From: an uncultured Bacteroidales bacterium
GTDB taxonomy: Bacteria > Bacteroidota > Bacteroidia > Bacteroidales > UBA932
Reading direction: 5' to 3'
DNA length: 64,000 bases
Assembly: GCA_905234285.1 (NCBI GenBank)
Contig: CAJOHK010000005.1
Coordinates: forward strand, 35,990-99,989
The position numbers and the translations under genes were made by a program. Of this stretch, positions 1 to 8,684 are shown piece after piece (positions within the stretch are counted from its first letter, which is position 1; each line of letters begins with the position of its first letter). The notes beneath the pieces were generated by a model that saw only the letters and a list, made by a program, of their open reading frames with translations, was not told where the DNA came from and did not search any database.

Positions 1-789
1 CCGCGCATCGACGAGGTAGAGAAGGCCATGCCCGGTGCCAACTGCGGCGGTTGCGGCTTTGCCGGCTGCCGTGCTTTTGCCGAGGCTGCGGTGAAGGCCC
101 CCAACCTGGACAACAATTATTGTCCGGTGGGCGGGAACGACACCATGGCCAAGGTGGCGGCCATCCTGGGTTATGAGATCCAGGAGAAGGCGCCCATGGT
201 GGCGGTGGTCCGCTGCAACGGCACGTGCGAGGCCCGTCCCCGCGTAAACGAGTATGACGGTTATGCGTCCTGCTATGTGAAGTCGCTCCTGTACACCGGC
301 GATACAGGCTGCTCTTTCGGCTGTCTGGGTTGCGGCGACTGCGTGGCCGCCTGTCAGTTCGGCGCCCTTTCCATGGATCCTGCCACCGGCATGCCGGTCG
401 TGGACCAGGAGAAGTGCACCGCCTGCGGCGCCTGCGTCAAGGCCTGCCCCAAGCGCATCATCGAGCTCAGGCCCAAGGGCCCCCGCGGTATGCGCATGTA
501 TGTGTCCTGCATCAACAAGGACAAGGGACCCGTGGCCAAGAAGGCCTGCGCCAATGCCTGCATCGGTTGCGGCATTTGCGCCAAGACCTGCACCCACGAC
601 GCCATTGTAGTGGAAGGCAATGTGGCCTACATCGATGCGTCCAAGTGCAAGTTGTGCCGCGAGTGCGAGGCCATGTGCCCCACCGGCGCCATCCACGGCG
701 TGAACTTCCCCAAGCCCCTGGACAAGGATGCCGTAAAAGAGCGTATCAAGATTAGAAATCAAAAAGCAAAGGAGGCCGCAAATGAGTAA
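1..789 (+). CDS. rnfB: Rnf electron transport complex subunit RnfB (5' partial)
   Basis: Ferredoxin-like subunit of the Rnf complex, which couples ferredoxin:NAD+ electron transfer to ion pumping at the inner membrane. The frame is open from base 1 (PRIDEVEKA precedes the first Met at 28), so the true start and the N-terminal membrane helix lie outside the window. The visible part opens with the CGGCG...C 4Fe-4S motif of the RnfB Fe-S domain (NCGGCGFAGC), followed by several CxxCxxC...CP ferredoxin motifs (for example CTACGACVKACP, CIGCGICAKTC, CKLCRECEAMCP). Its stop overlaps rnfC by 8 bp in the junction AATGAGTAA. Operon order B-C-D-G-E-A supports the call. Confidence 0.95.
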   Translation, partial: PRIDEVEKAMPGANCGGCGFAGCRAFAEAAVKAPNLDNNYCPVGGNDTMAKVAAILGYEIQEKAPMVAVVRCNGTCEARPRVNEYDGYASCYVKSLLYTGDTGCSFGCLGCGDCVAACQFGALSMDPATGMPVVDQEKCTACGACVKACPKRIIELRPKGPRGMRMYVSCINKDKGPVAKKACANACIGCGICAKTCTHDAIVVEGNVAYIDASKCKLCRECEAMCPTGAIHGVNFPKPLDKDAVKERIKIRNQKAKEAANE

Positions 790-2155
790 GCATACATTCT
801 CCATGGGCGGAGTTCATCCGCACGACAGCAAGATTTCCAGGGAATGCGCCATTGAGCAGCTTCCGCTGGCTCCTACCGTCTATCTTTCCGTGGCCCAGCA
901 CATCGGCGCCCCCTCCGTGCCCTGCGTGGCCGTGGGCGACAAAGTGAAGGTGGGCCAGGTAATTGCCGAACCTGGCGGTTTCGTGGGCGCTTTTATCCAT
1001 TCCTCCGTGAGCGGCACCGTCAAGTCCGTCGGCCCCCGCGCCGATTTGGCCGGCCGCATGTCTACCCACATCGAGATTGCCGTAGAGGGCGATGAGTGGC
1101 TGGAGGGCATTGACACCTCCGATACGCTCGTTACCGCTATCCCCGATGACCCCAAGGCCATTATCGACAAGGTTCGCCTGGGCGGTGTCGTCGGCCTGGG
1201 GGGTGCCACCTTCCCCACGCACGTGAAACTTTCCCCGCCTCCGGGTTCCAAGTGCGAGCGCGTAATTATCAATGGCTGCGAATGCGAGCCGTACCTTACC
1301 TCCGACTTCCGCACCCTCCTGGAAAAGGGTGAGCAGGTAGTGGTGGGTGCCGCCCTCCTCCAAAAGGCCATGGGTGGCGTTCCCTGCACTATAGCCATCG
1401 AGGAAAACAAGCCCGAGGCCATTGCCCATATCAAGGAAGTGATTGCCAAGCTGGGCTACAAGGATATGGAAGTGATGGTGATGAAGATGATGTATCCGCA
1501 GGGCGGTGAAAAGCAGCTCATCGATGCTGTGATGCACCGTCAGGTGGGTTCCGGCGCCCTCCCCATCAGCGTGGGTGCCGTAGTGCAGAACGTAGCCACC
1601 GCGCTGGCCGTGTACGATGCCGTCCAAAAGAACAAGCCCATTGTGGATAATTCGGTTACCGTAACGGGCGAGTGCTTCCCCAAGCAGGCCAACCTGCTGG
1701 TGCGCGTAGGCACACCCCTGCGTTACATCGTAGATTATCTGGGTGGCGTTCCCGCCGATGCGGCCAAGATCATCAGCGGCGGTCCCATGATGGGCCGTGC
1801 CGTTGCCAACCTGGATGCCGCCACGGTGAAGGGTACCGGCGCCCTGCTCTTCCTCACCGAGAAGCAGACCCGCCGCGCCCCCGAGACCAACTGCATCCGC
1901 TGCGGCAAATGTGCCGATGCCTGCCCCATGGGCCTGGAGCCGTTCCTCCTGAACAAACTGTCCAAGGCCAAGGACTGGGACGCCTGCGAGGCCAATGCCG
2001 CCCAGGACTGCATCGAGTGCGGCTGCTGCCTGTATTCCTGCCCCGCCCATATTCCGCTGCTGGATAACATCCGCGTAGGGAAGGGCTTTGTTTTGAGTGC
2101 TATCCGTGCCCGTGCCGCAGCTGCCAAGGCTGCCGCCGAAGCCGCCAAAAAGTAA
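782..2155 (+). CDS. rnfC: Rnf electron transport complex subunit RnfC
   Basis: Peripheral subunit that takes NADH/NAD+ and passes electrons through FMN and 4Fe-4S clusters. The protein has 457 residues. The N-terminal part carries an RnfC barrel-sandwich domain (about 1-100). A Gly-rich nucleotide/FMN region follows (GLGGATFPTHVKL, about 142-154, with INGCECEPYLTSD after it). Two CxxCxxC...CP ferredoxin motifs lie near the C-terminus (CIRCGKCADACP and CIECGCCLYSCP). The tail is Ala/Lys-rich but much shorter than the repeat tail of E. coli RsxC. The start overlaps the rnfB stop, which indicates translational coupling. Confidence 0.95.
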   Translation: MSKHTFSMGGVHPHDSKISRECAIEQLPLAPTVYLSVAQHIGAPSVPCVAVGDKVKVGQVIAEPGGFVGAFIHSSVSGTVKSVGPRADLAGRMSTHIEIAVEGDEWLEGIDTSDTLVTAIPDDPKAIIDKVRLGGVVGLGGATFPTHVKLSPPPGSKCERVIINGCECEPYLTSDFRTLLEKGEQVVVGAALLQKAMGGVPCTIAIEENKPEAIAHIKEVIAKLGYKDMEVMVMKMMYPQGGEKQLIDAVMHRQVGSGALPISVGAVVQNVATALAVYDAVQKNKPIVDNSVTVTGECFPKQANLLVRVGTPLRYIVDYLGGVPADAAKIISGGPMMGRAVANLDAATVKGTGALLFLTEKQTRRAPETNCIRCGKCADACPMGLEPFLLNKLSKAKDWDACEANAAQDCIECGCCLYSCPAHIPLLDNIRVGKGFVLSAIRARAAAAKAAAEAAKK

Positions 2156-2161
2156 CCGTGT

Positions 2162-3145
2162 ATGAGTAAGTTATTAGTTTCACCTTCTCCCCATATTCAC
2201 AGCAAGGACTCTACCAAGCGTCTGATGCTGGATGTGGTGATTGCGCTCATCCCGGCCGTCATCTGTTCGGTCGTGTTCTATGGCTGGCAGGAGCTGCTGG
2301 TACTGGGCGTGAGCGTAGCCTCCTGCGTACTGCTGGAATGGGCCATTACCAAGTATATGCTCAAGCAGCCCTCTACGGTGGGCGATCTTTCGGCAGTTAT
2401 CACGGGTATCCTGCTGGCTCTGAACCTGCCCTACACCACGCCCTGGTGGGTGGTGTTCATTGGCGCAGTGGTGGCCATCGGCATTGCCAAGATGACCTTC
2501 GGCGGCCTGGGCCAGAACATTTGGAATCCCGCCCTGGTGGGCCGTGTGTTCCTGCTGGTTTCCTTCCCCACGTACATGACGTCCTGGAGCGCCCCCAAGG
2601 GCCTCTTCGGCGTAGATGCCGTCTCTGGAGCCACCCCGCTGGGTGCTGTCCAGGAAGGCCTCATGCAGGGTTCTACCATCCAGGAAATCATGACGTCCGG
2701 TGGTTATGACTACGGTCACATGCTGCTGGCCAACCTGGGCGGAAGTGCCGGTGAGGTGTGCGCCCTGGCTCTCCTGGCCGGTTTTGTGTACCTGTGCGTC
2801 CGCAAAGTCATCAAGCCTTGGATTACCCTCAGCATCTTTGCTACGGTGGCACTGACGTCCCTGGTATTCTGGCTGGCCGATCCTTCCCGCTTCACGGATC
2901 CGCTGTTCAACCTCCTTACCGGTGGTCTGGTGCTGGGGGCCTGCTTCATGGCTACGGACTACGTTACCTCGCCCATGTCCCTGTGGGGTGGCGTGGTGTT
3001 CGGCGTAGGCATCGGCTTCCTTACCATGATGATCCGTTACTTCGGCTCCTATCCCGAAGGTGTTTCCTTTGCCATTTTGATTATGAACTCTGTGGTACCG
3101 CTGCTCAATATGTGGTTCAAACAGAAAAAATTCGGGAGGAAGTAA
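2162..3145 (+). CDS. rnfD: Rnf electron transport complex subunit RnfD
   Basis: Integral membrane subunit of the Rnf complex and a homologue of NqrB. The 327-residue protein has about nine hydrophobic segments. The motif VSGATPLG near residue 158 is the flavinylation site in this family (covalent FMN on the Thr of SGAT). It starts 6 bp after rnfC and ends 1 bp before rnfG. Length and motif are typical, and nothing looks degraded. Confidence 0.95.
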   Translation: MSKLLVSPSPHIHSKDSTKRLMLDVVIALIPAVICSVVFYGWQELLVLGVSVASCVLLEWAITKYMLKQPSTVGDLSAVITGILLALNLPYTTPWWVVFIGAVVAIGIAKMTFGGLGQNIWNPALVGRVFLLVSFPTYMTSWSAPKGLFGVDAVSGATPLGAVQEGLMQGSTIQEIMTSGGYDYGHMLLANLGGSAGEVCALALLAGFVYLCVRKVIKPWITLSIFATVALTSLVFWLADPSRFTDPLFNLLTGGLVLGACFMATDYVTSPMSLWGGVVFGVGIGFLTMMIRYFGSYPEGVSFAILIMNSVVPLLNMWFKQKKFGRK

Positions 3146-3146
3146 T

Positions 3147-3770
3147 ATGGCTGCAAAATCCAATTTGACCAATATGGTGCTGGTGCTGGGCCTTACCTGT
3201 CTCTTTGCCTCGGCTTTGCTGGGCGGAGCGTATGCCCTCACTAAAGAGCCCATTCAGGCGGCTGCCGTTGCCAAGACGCAGCAGGCCATTGCCCAGGTGC
3301 TCCCTCATTTCACCGACCTGTCCTACGACGCCGAAGGAAAGTTCTACACGGCTACCGACGGTGACGCTGTGGTAGGGTACGCCTTCGAGACCATGGCCGT
3401 GGGCTTTGGCGGCCCCTTGGAGATGATTGTGGGTGTTACCCCGGACGGCGTCATTTACAATACTGCCGTTCTTTCCCACGCCGAAACTCCCGGCCTGGGT
3501 GCCAAGTGCACCTCGGATGCCAAGTTCATGGACCAGTGGCGCGGTTTTAATCCTTCGGTAAAGAAACTGTCCGTGACCAAGGACGGCGGTGACGTGGATG
3601 CCATCACGGCCTCTACCATCACTTCCCGCGCCTATACGCAGGCAGTAGCCGTTGCCCTGGAGGTATTTGCTCAGGTTCAGAGCGGCGAAGGGCTGCAAGA
3701 GCCCGATTTCGTACCCGGCGGCGAGATTGAAGTAACCAATGAAACCGATGGAGGACAAGACAATGAGTAA
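3147..3770 (+). CDS. rnfG: Rnf electron transport complex subunit RnfG
   Basis: Membrane-anchored periplasmic flavoprotein subunit, homologous to NqrC. One N-terminal transmembrane helix (about 10-31) is followed by an FMN-binding domain. The covalent FMN site is DAITASTITS (about residues 151-160), which matches the S/T-G/A-A/S-T pattern. The acidic tail ends in DNE, and the stop overlaps the rnfE start by 8 bp in the same AATGAGTAA junction seen at rnfB/rnfC. Confidence 0.93.
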   Translation: MAAKSNLTNMVLVLGLTCLFASALLGGAYALTKEPIQAAAVAKTQQAIAQVLPHFTDLSYDAEGKFYTATDGDAVVGYAFETMAVGFGGPLEMIVGVTPDGVIYNTAVLSHAETPGLGAKCTSDAKFMDQWRGFNPSVKKLSVTKDGGDVDAITASTITSRAYTQAVAVALEVFAQVQSGEGLQEPDFVPGGEIEVTNETDGGQDNE

Positions 3771-4350
3771 GTTCAAACTGATTACCGACGGTCTGGTTAA
3801 GAATAACCCCACCTTCGTCCTGTTGCTGGGCATGTGCCCTACGCTGGCCACTACCACATCGGCCATCAACGGCCTTTCCATGGGGCTGGCCACGCTCTTT
3901 GTGCTGGTTCTGAGCAACATAGCCATATCGGCCATTGCCCCGGTGGTTCCCGACAAGGTGCATATTCCTGTTTATATTGTGGTGATTGCCACTTTTGTAA
4001 CGCTGCTTCAGCTGCTCATGCAGGCCTATACCCCGGCCATTTATGAGACCCTGGGTCTGTTTATCCCGCTCATCGTGGTGAACTGCATTGTGCTGGGTCG
4101 TGCCGAAGCTTTTGCCAACAAGCATGGCGTAGGGGAGAGCGCACTGGACGGTATCGGCGTGGGCCTGGGTTTCACCTGCTCGCTCACCGTGCTGGGCCTC
4201 GTGCGTGAGATCCTGGGTTCCGGCAGTGCTTTCGGCTGGAACTTCATTGGTGGCCACGACGGCATGCTGGCCTTTGTCATGGCCCCTGGCGCTTTCCTGT
4301 GCCTGGGTTACCTGATGGTGCTTTTCAACAAATTCCTTAAAAAGAACTAG
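3763..4350 (+). CDS. rnfE: Rnf electron transport complex subunit RnfE
   Basis: Integral membrane subunit, homologous to NqrD, with about six transmembrane segments in 195 residues. I chose the ATG at 3763 (MSKFKLITDGLVKNNP) over an upstream in-frame ATG at 3739. The family begins this way, a GGAGG lies just upstream, and the overlap with rnfG mirrors rnfB/rnfC. RnfE and RnfA are homologous to each other and sit with inverted topology in the complex. Confidence 0.94.
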   Translation: MSKFKLITDGLVKNNPTFVLLLGMCPTLATTTSAINGLSMGLATLFVLVLSNIAISAIAPVVPDKVHIPVYIVVIATFVTLLQLLMQAYTPAIYETLGLFIPLIVVNCIVLGRAEAFANKHGVGESALDGIGVGLGFTCSLTVLGLVREILGSGSAFGWNFIGGHDGMLAFVMAPGAFLCLGYLMVLFNKFLKKN

Positions 4351-4353
4351 GCT

Positions 4354-4950
4354 ATGGAGTACTTTCTGATTATCATTTCGGCGATTTTCGTCAACAATAT
4401 CGTCCTGGCCCAGTTCCTGGGAATCTGCCCTTTCCTGGGCGTGTCCAACAAGCTTTCCACCGCCAGCGGCATGAGCATGGCCGTGTGCTTTGTGATTACC
4501 CTTGCCACGTTGGTTACCTACTTGATTAACCAGTATCTGCTGATTCCGCTGGGGATTACCTATCTACAGACCATTGCTTTTATCCTTGTTATCGCTGCCC
4601 TGGTGCAGATGGTAGAGATTGTGCTCAAGAAGGTTTCCCCCAGCCTGTATCAGGCCCTGGGTATCTTCCTGCCCCTCATTACCACCAACTGCGCCGTGCT
4701 GGGTGTGGCCATCAATGTGGTCACCAAGGAGTTCTCCTTCGCAGGCGGTGCCCTTAATCTGGGGCAGGCCCTTGTGTATGCCTTTGCCACCTCACTGGGT
4801 TACGGCCTGGCCATGGTTATCTTTGCGGGTATCCGTGAGCACCTGGCCCTGAACAATGTGCCCAAGGCTTTCAAGGGCGTGCCCATCGCCATTATTTCCG
4901 TGGGTATCCTGGCCCTGGCCTTCATGGGCTTCAGCGGCATGGTGAAATAG
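4354..4950 (+). CDS. rnfA: Rnf electron transport complex subunit RnfA
   Basis: Integral membrane subunit, homologous to NqrE, 198 residues with about six transmembrane helices. The N-terminus ([20 protein letters not shown]) and the [12 protein letters not shown] segment are characteristic; Cys residues in these half-helices hold a 2Fe-2S cluster shared with RnfE. It starts 3 bp after rnfE and is the last gene of the operon. A terminator-like hairpin follows about 36 bp later. Confidence 0.95.
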   Translation: MEYFLIIISAIFVNNIVLAQFLGICPFLGVSNKLSTASGMSMAVCFVITLATLVTYLINQYLLIPLGITYLQTIAFILVIAALVQMVEIVLKKVSPSLYQALGIFLPLITTNCAVLGVAINVVTKEFSFAGGALNLGQALVYAFATSLGYGLAMVIFAGIREHLALNNVPKAFKGVPIAIISVGILALAFMGFSGMVK

Positions 4951-4986
4951 TCTGGGCAATAAGTCCCCGACTAATAATTAGATGCG

Positions 4987-5023
4987 AAAAGAAGGATGCA
5001 CTCCCAGGTGCACCCTTTCTTTT
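4987..5023 (+). terminator. terminator hairpin after rnfA
   Basis: An imperfect stem pairs AAAAGAAGG-TGCAC with GTGCA-CCTTTCTTTT around a short loop, and the 3' arm ends in a T-rich run. It lies 36 bp after the rnfA stop and before an unrelated gene, as expected for an operon end. Confidence 0.7.
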
Positions 5024-5050
5024 GTAATTAGCTGAATAATAGCCGTTTGC

Positions 5051-5158
5051 GTCCCACCTGGTGGACCGTTGGCTAATGGTTTGGACACCAAAACGACCAA
5101 ATGGTGTCCTGAAGGTCCTTTTTTGACAACGCCGACACCAAAATGGCCGTATGGTGTC
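5051..5158. repeat. cluster of three short palindromes (two spaced by 50 bp)
   Basis: Three short palindromes lie in 108 bp. 5051-5066 is a near-perfect palindrome (GTCCCACC-TGGTGGAC). 5083-5109 has perfect 8-bp arms GGACACCA/TGGTGTCC. 5134-5158 repeats the same arms (GACACCA/TGGTGTC) exactly 50 bp further on, with a similar core (CAAAAnGnCC). They sit between the rnf terminator and the PPC gene. They could be operators, RNA hairpins or a small dispersed repeat. A related pair lies at 40768-40860. Confidence 0.65.
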
Positions 5159-5178
5159 CAGACAAGAATAAAAATTCG

Positions 5179-5186
5179 TATATTTA
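5179..5186 (+). promoter_or_regulatory. -7 promoter element for the PPC/dcuB operon
   Basis: TATATTTA matches seven of eight positions of the Bacteroidota -7 word TAnnTTTG, 21 bp before the ATG at 5208. It is the best candidate between the rnf terminator and this operon. Confidence 0.5.
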
Positions 5187-5207
5187 CCAAACTAATCACA
5201 TTCTAGC

Positions 5208-5669
5208 ATGTATCAGTATACCCAAGTGAAGGAGCAGCCTGTGCTCAATGCCGGCACTAAAGGTGTCCGGCGTTATATCCTTAGTCTGGACAATCATGTG
5301 AGCATCCAGGAGGCGCTCACGGCGTTCTGCAAGGAAAAGGAGATTTATTGCGGCAAGGTGACCGGCCTGGGCGCCGTTAACAGCGCCACGTTCCGTTTTC
5401 TGGATCCGGCTACCCTGCAATACGTAGACAAGACCTTCGAGGAGCAGATGGAAATCACCAATCTGACGGGCAATATTTCCCAGAAGGACAATCAGGTGTA
5501 TCTGCATATCCATATCACGGCCAGCCGCCGGGACTATACCTGCATCGGCGGGCATCTCCTGGATGCGCGCATCAATGGCGCCTGTGAGCTCTTTGTAGAG
5601 GATTATTACCTTACCTCGGCCGGACGCCGTGCCGATGAAGAAACCGGCCTGAACATGTATAAATTCTAG
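5208..5669 (+). CDS. PPC (DUF296) domain DNA-binding-like protein
   Basis: The 153 residues span a whole single-domain PPC/DUF296 protein. Features seen: an N-terminal strand with RRYILSLDNHVSIQEAL, GKVTGLGAVNSATF in the middle, the HIHITASR segment with the His pair that binds metal in structural relatives, and GGHLLDARINGACELFV near the end. Plant members bind DNA; the bacterial function is largely unknown. It lies 5 bp before dcuB, so the two are cotranscribed, and a regulatory or accessory role in dicarboxylate metabolism is an inference only. Confidence 0.85.
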   Translation: MYQYTQVKEQPVLNAGTKGVRRYILSLDNHVSIQEALTAFCKEKEIYCGKVTGLGAVNSATFRFLDPATLQYVDKTFEEQMEITNLTGNISQKDNQVYLHIHITASRRDYTCIGGHLLDARINGACELFVEDYYLTSAGRRADEETGLNMYKF

Positions 5670-5674
5670 GACTT

Positions 5675-7051
5675 ATGACCGTTACCATGATCATTGAGCT
5701 GCTCATTGTTCTGGCAGCACTGTATGTGGGTTCCCGCTACGGATCCCTGGCGCTGGGTGCCATCAGCGGCATCGGCCTGGCCATCCTGGTTTTCGGCTTC
5801 GGCCTCAAACCCGGTACGCCTCCCACGGATGTTATCTACATCATCATCGCCGCGGTCACCTGCGCAGGCACGCTACAGGCCTCGGGCGGTATGGACTGGA
5901 TGATCCAGATTGCCGAGAAGATGCTTCGCAAGCACCCGGAGCACATCACTTTCCTGGGTCCGCTGGTGACCTTCTTCCTTACTGTGCTGGTGGGTACCGG
6001 TCACGTGGTTTACACCATCATGCCCATCATCTGCGACATAGCGCTCAAGAAGAATATCCGTCCGGAGCGTCCCTGCGGTGTGGCTTCCGTGGCTTCCCAG
6101 GTGGGTATCACTTGTTCGCCCATTGCCGCGGCTGTGGTGGCCTTTGTGACCATCTCCAATGCCAATGGGTACATGGTTTCGATTCCCCAGGTGCTCATGG
6201 TTACCATCCCGGCCTGCCTCACTGGCCTCATGTGCGCCGCCGCCGCTTCTTACAAGCGCGGCAAGGACCTGGACAAGGACCCCGAGTTCCTCAAGAGGAA
6301 GGCCGATCCCGAAACCTTCCAGTTCATGTACGGTCATTCGGCCACTACCCTGGACAAGGAGATTTCCAAGGAAGCCAAGGCTTCTGTGTTTGTGTTCCTG
6401 GGTTCCCTGCTCATTATTGTGACCTTTGCTTTCTGCCAGATGATTCATGTGGAGGACGGCCAAACCCTGGCCAAGGCCATCAACCTGCCCAAGATGAACA
6501 TCTGCATCCAGATTATCATGCTCATGGCCGCCGCCTGCAACATCATGTTCTGCAAAGCCTCTCCCAAGAAAGCCGTGGCCGGCGCCGTGTGGCAGAGCGG
6601 TATGGTGGCTGTGGTGGCCATTTATGGCATTGCCTGGCTGGCCGATACCTACTTCGGCAACTATATGGACGAGATGAAGGTCATGCTCACCGACCTGGTG
6701 ACCAACTACCCCTGGAGCATTGCGCTGGTGTTCTTCCTGGTGTCGGTGCTCATTAACTCCCAGGGTGCTGTGGTGGTGGCCATGCTGCCGTTGGCCTACG
6801 AACTGGGCATTGCAGGTCCCGTGCTCCTGGGTGTACTCCCCAGTGTATACGGTTACTTCTTTATCCCCAACTATCCCTCCGACATTGCCACGGTGAACTT
6901 TGACCGTTCTGGCACTACCGTCATCGGCAAGTATCTCTTGAACCACAGTTTCATGATGCCGGGCCTCATCAGCGTCATTGTGGCCACGATGGTAGGCTAC
7001 CTCATGACCAACGTGCTGTTTGCCGGCTATTTCGCCAGCTTTATCCAGTAA
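5675..7051 (+). CDS. dcuB: anaerobic C4-dicarboxylate transporter, DcuA/DcuB family
   Basis: Inner-membrane carrier exchanging fumarate, malate or aspartate for succinate during anaerobic growth. The 458 residues carry 10-12 hydrophobic segments. The family signatures are present: LQASGGMDWMIQIAEKMLRKHP, GTGHVVYTIMPIICDIA and IRPERPCGVASVASQVGI (about 110-150). DcuA and DcuB cannot be separated with certainty by eye, so the symbol is provisional. It is cotranscribed with the PPC protein and followed by a strong hairpin. Confidence 0.9.
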   Translation: MTVTMIIELLIVLAALYVGSRYGSLALGAISGIGLAILVFGFGLKPGTPPTDVIYIIIAAVTCAGTLQASGGMDWMIQIAEKMLRKHPEHITFLGPLVTFFLTVLVGTGHVVYTIMPIICDIALKKNIRPERPCGVASVASQVGITCSPIAAAVVAFVTISNANGYMVSIPQVLMVTIPACLTGLMCAAAASYKRGKDLDKDPEFLKRKADPETFQFMYGHSATTLDKEISKEAKASVFVFLGSLLIIVTFAFCQMIHVEDGQTLAKAINLPKMNICIQIIMLMAAACNIMFCKASPKKAVAGAVWQSGMVAVVAIYGIAWLADTYFGNYMDEMKVMLTDLVTNYPWSIALVFFLVSVLINSQGAVVVAMLPLAYELGIAGPVLLGVLPSVYGYFFIPNYPSDIATVNFDRSGTTVIGKYLLNHSFMMPGLISVIVATMVGYLMTNVLFAGYFASFIQ

Positions 7052-7089
7052 GCGTGGCCCGCGGTCGCTTAACCTTCTGATTCACAGTT

Positions 7090-7138
7090 ATTTACAGAAA
7101 TTCAGTCCGGCTATTTGCCGGACTGAATTTCTGTAAAT
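7090..7138. repeat. perfect 22-bp-arm hairpin, copy 1 of a repeated palindrome
   Basis: The left arm 7090-7111 and right arm 7117-7138 are perfect reverse complements around the loop TATTT. The inner core ATTCAGTCCGGC...GCCGGACTGAAT recurs at 9403-9435 with the complementary loop AAATA. It lies between the convergent ends of dcuB and the tryptophanase-family gene, so it may terminate both. There is no clear T-tract, and the repetition suggests a dispersed element. Confidence 0.85.
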
Positions 7139-7181
7139 GGCTCTGTGATAATTACTTAGGTGAACGCCTGGCTGGGCGTGA

Positions 7182-8630
7182 TTACAACGAATCACCAAAG
7201 TCCTGGCGGAACTTCTTTACCAGGTCTTCCTGCCAATAGCCAATTTCCTCCAATCGGCCAAAGAAGAAGCGCAGCACCTTTGGTTCTGATACCCACTGGA
7301 GACCGCCGATGAGTTCACGGTTGTCCCAGAGCCACTTTACGCGGTCGGCGCAGTACTTGACCTGTGACAAGGTAAACACGCGGCGGGGCATGGCCAGACG
7401 CAGGAGTTCCAGCTCGGCAAAGCGCTCGGTGCCATCGGGCTCACGCTGCTCGCTGAGGGTACCGCGCTCCATGCCACGGATACCGCCGGCAAGGTAGAGG
7501 GCCGCGCCCACGGCGGCGGCAGGATATTGGTCGTGCGGGATACCAGGAACAATCTCCGAGCAGTTCAGGTGGGCACCCAGACCGCCAGCAGGTTTGATCA
7601 CGGGTACGCCGTAATCGTCCAGTTCCTTTACCAAATAGGCAATGAATTCCGGCCCCTGACTGATGTATTCCATGTCCAGGGACTCGTACAGGCCCACGGC
7701 CATGGCTTCCATGGAACGTACTTCCATGCCGCCATAGGTGAGGAATCCTTCATAGAGCGGCACAAACTCCATCATTTCGTCGGTGAACTTCTTGTTGTGG
7801 GCCGTGATGATACCGCCACGGGAGAAGCCCAGCTTACGGGCGCTGAAGTAGATGATGTCAAAGCGGTCTGCCAGGGTATGGTAGATCTCTTTGGTGGTCA
7901 TGTACTTGCAGCGGGGCTCGCGGGTTTTCATGAAGTACACGTTGTCCTGCAGCAGGGAGGCATCCAGCACGCTCTTTACGCAGAACTCATGGCAGATATC
8001 GGTTACCGCCAGCATATTCTCCAGGCTTACCGGCTGGCCGCCGATAAGGTTGGTACCGGCCTCTACCCGTACAAAGGCAATCTTCTCAGGACCCAGGTCC
8101 TTGATGGTCTTGCGCAGAGCCTTGAGGTCGAAGTCTCCTTTGAAGGGATCGTCGCTCTGGGGGATGAGGCCTTTTTTGTCTACCAGCTCAATTACCTCGC
8201 CGCCCAGGCGCGTAATATGGGCCTTGGTGGTGGTGAAGTGGAAGTTCATGAGGGTGTACATGCCGGGCTTTACGTAGGCCTCGGCCAGGATGTTCTCGGC
8301 CGCACGGCCCTGGTGGGCGGGCAGCACATTCTCGGTACCAAAGACAGCCTTTACGGCTTCCTTGACACGGTTAAAGGTTTCGGAGCCAGCATAGGCGTCA
8401 TCGGCAATGCTCATGGACGCCACTTGCTCGTCGGACATGCCGTTTACACCGGAGTCGGTGAGCATATCCATATAGATGTCCTTATTTTGAAGGAGGAACG
8501 TGTTGTTCCCTGCCTCTTGAATACGTTTGAGACGCTCTTCTACGGGGAGGAGCGAGAGTTTCTGGACGACGCGCACTTTGTGCATCTCCAGGGGGACCTG
8601 ATTTTGGGGGTGGTAAAATTTGACTGCCAT
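7182..8630 (-). CDS. tnaA: beta-eliminating lyase, tryptophanase/tyrosine phenol-lyase family
   Basis: PLP enzyme expected to release indole or phenol plus pyruvate and ammonia from an aromatic amino acid. It has 482 residues from the ATG at 8630 (MAVKFYHPQ), which suits the family; an open frame continuing upstream is not used because it runs through the divergent promoter region. Motifs seen: NNTFLLQNKDIYMDMLTDSG, HQGRAAE (about 106), GGQPVS (about 198), VLDAS with the pyridine-binding Asp (about 223), and the probable Schiff-base Lys266 in FSARKLGFSRGG. Typical enzymes have SGKKD at that Lys, so this is a divergent subgroup and the substrate is uncertain. It is divergent from the DUF554 gene. 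Confidence 0.8.
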   Translation of the reverse strand: MAVKFYHPQNQVPLEMHKVRVVQKLSLLPVEERLKRIQEAGNNTFLLQNKDIYMDMLTDSGVNGMSDEQVASMSIADDAYAGSETFNRVKEAVKAVFGTENVLPAHQGRAAENILAEAYVKPGMYTLMNFHFTTTKAHITRLGGEVIELVDKKGLIPQSDDPFKGDFDLKALRKTIKDLGPEKIAFVRVEAGTNLIGGQPVSLENMLAVTDICHEFCVKSVLDASLLQDNVYFMKTREPRCKYMTTKEIYHTLADRFDIIYFSARKLGFSRGGIITAHNKKFTDEMMEFVPLYEGFLTYGGMEVRSMEAMAVGLYESLDMEYISQGPEFIAYLVKELDDYGVPVIKPAGGLGAHLNCSEIVPGIPHDQYPAAAVGAALYLAGGIRGMERGTLSEQREPDGTERFAELELLRLAMPRRVFTLSQVKYCADRVKWLWDNRELIGGLQWVSEPKVLRFFFGRLEEIGYWQEDLVKKFRQDFGDSL

Positions 8631-8671
8631 AGCAATGGGGTTTGAACCGCTAAGATACAAAGTTTTTTTGG

Positions 8672-8679
8672 TATATTTG
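8672..8679 (+). promoter_or_regulatory. -7 promoter element of the DUF554 gene
   Basis: TATATTTG is a perfect match to the Bacteroidota -7 word and ends only 5 bp before the ATG at 8685. The transcript would be leaderless or nearly so. Confidence 0.75.
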
Positions 8680-8684
8680 CATCC

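Noticed and set aside
4978..5199. Minus-strand 73-codon frame between rnfA and the PPC gene
   Set aside because: It is made of the terminator and the palindromic repeats read as protein; the internal sequence repetition comes from the DNA repeats.
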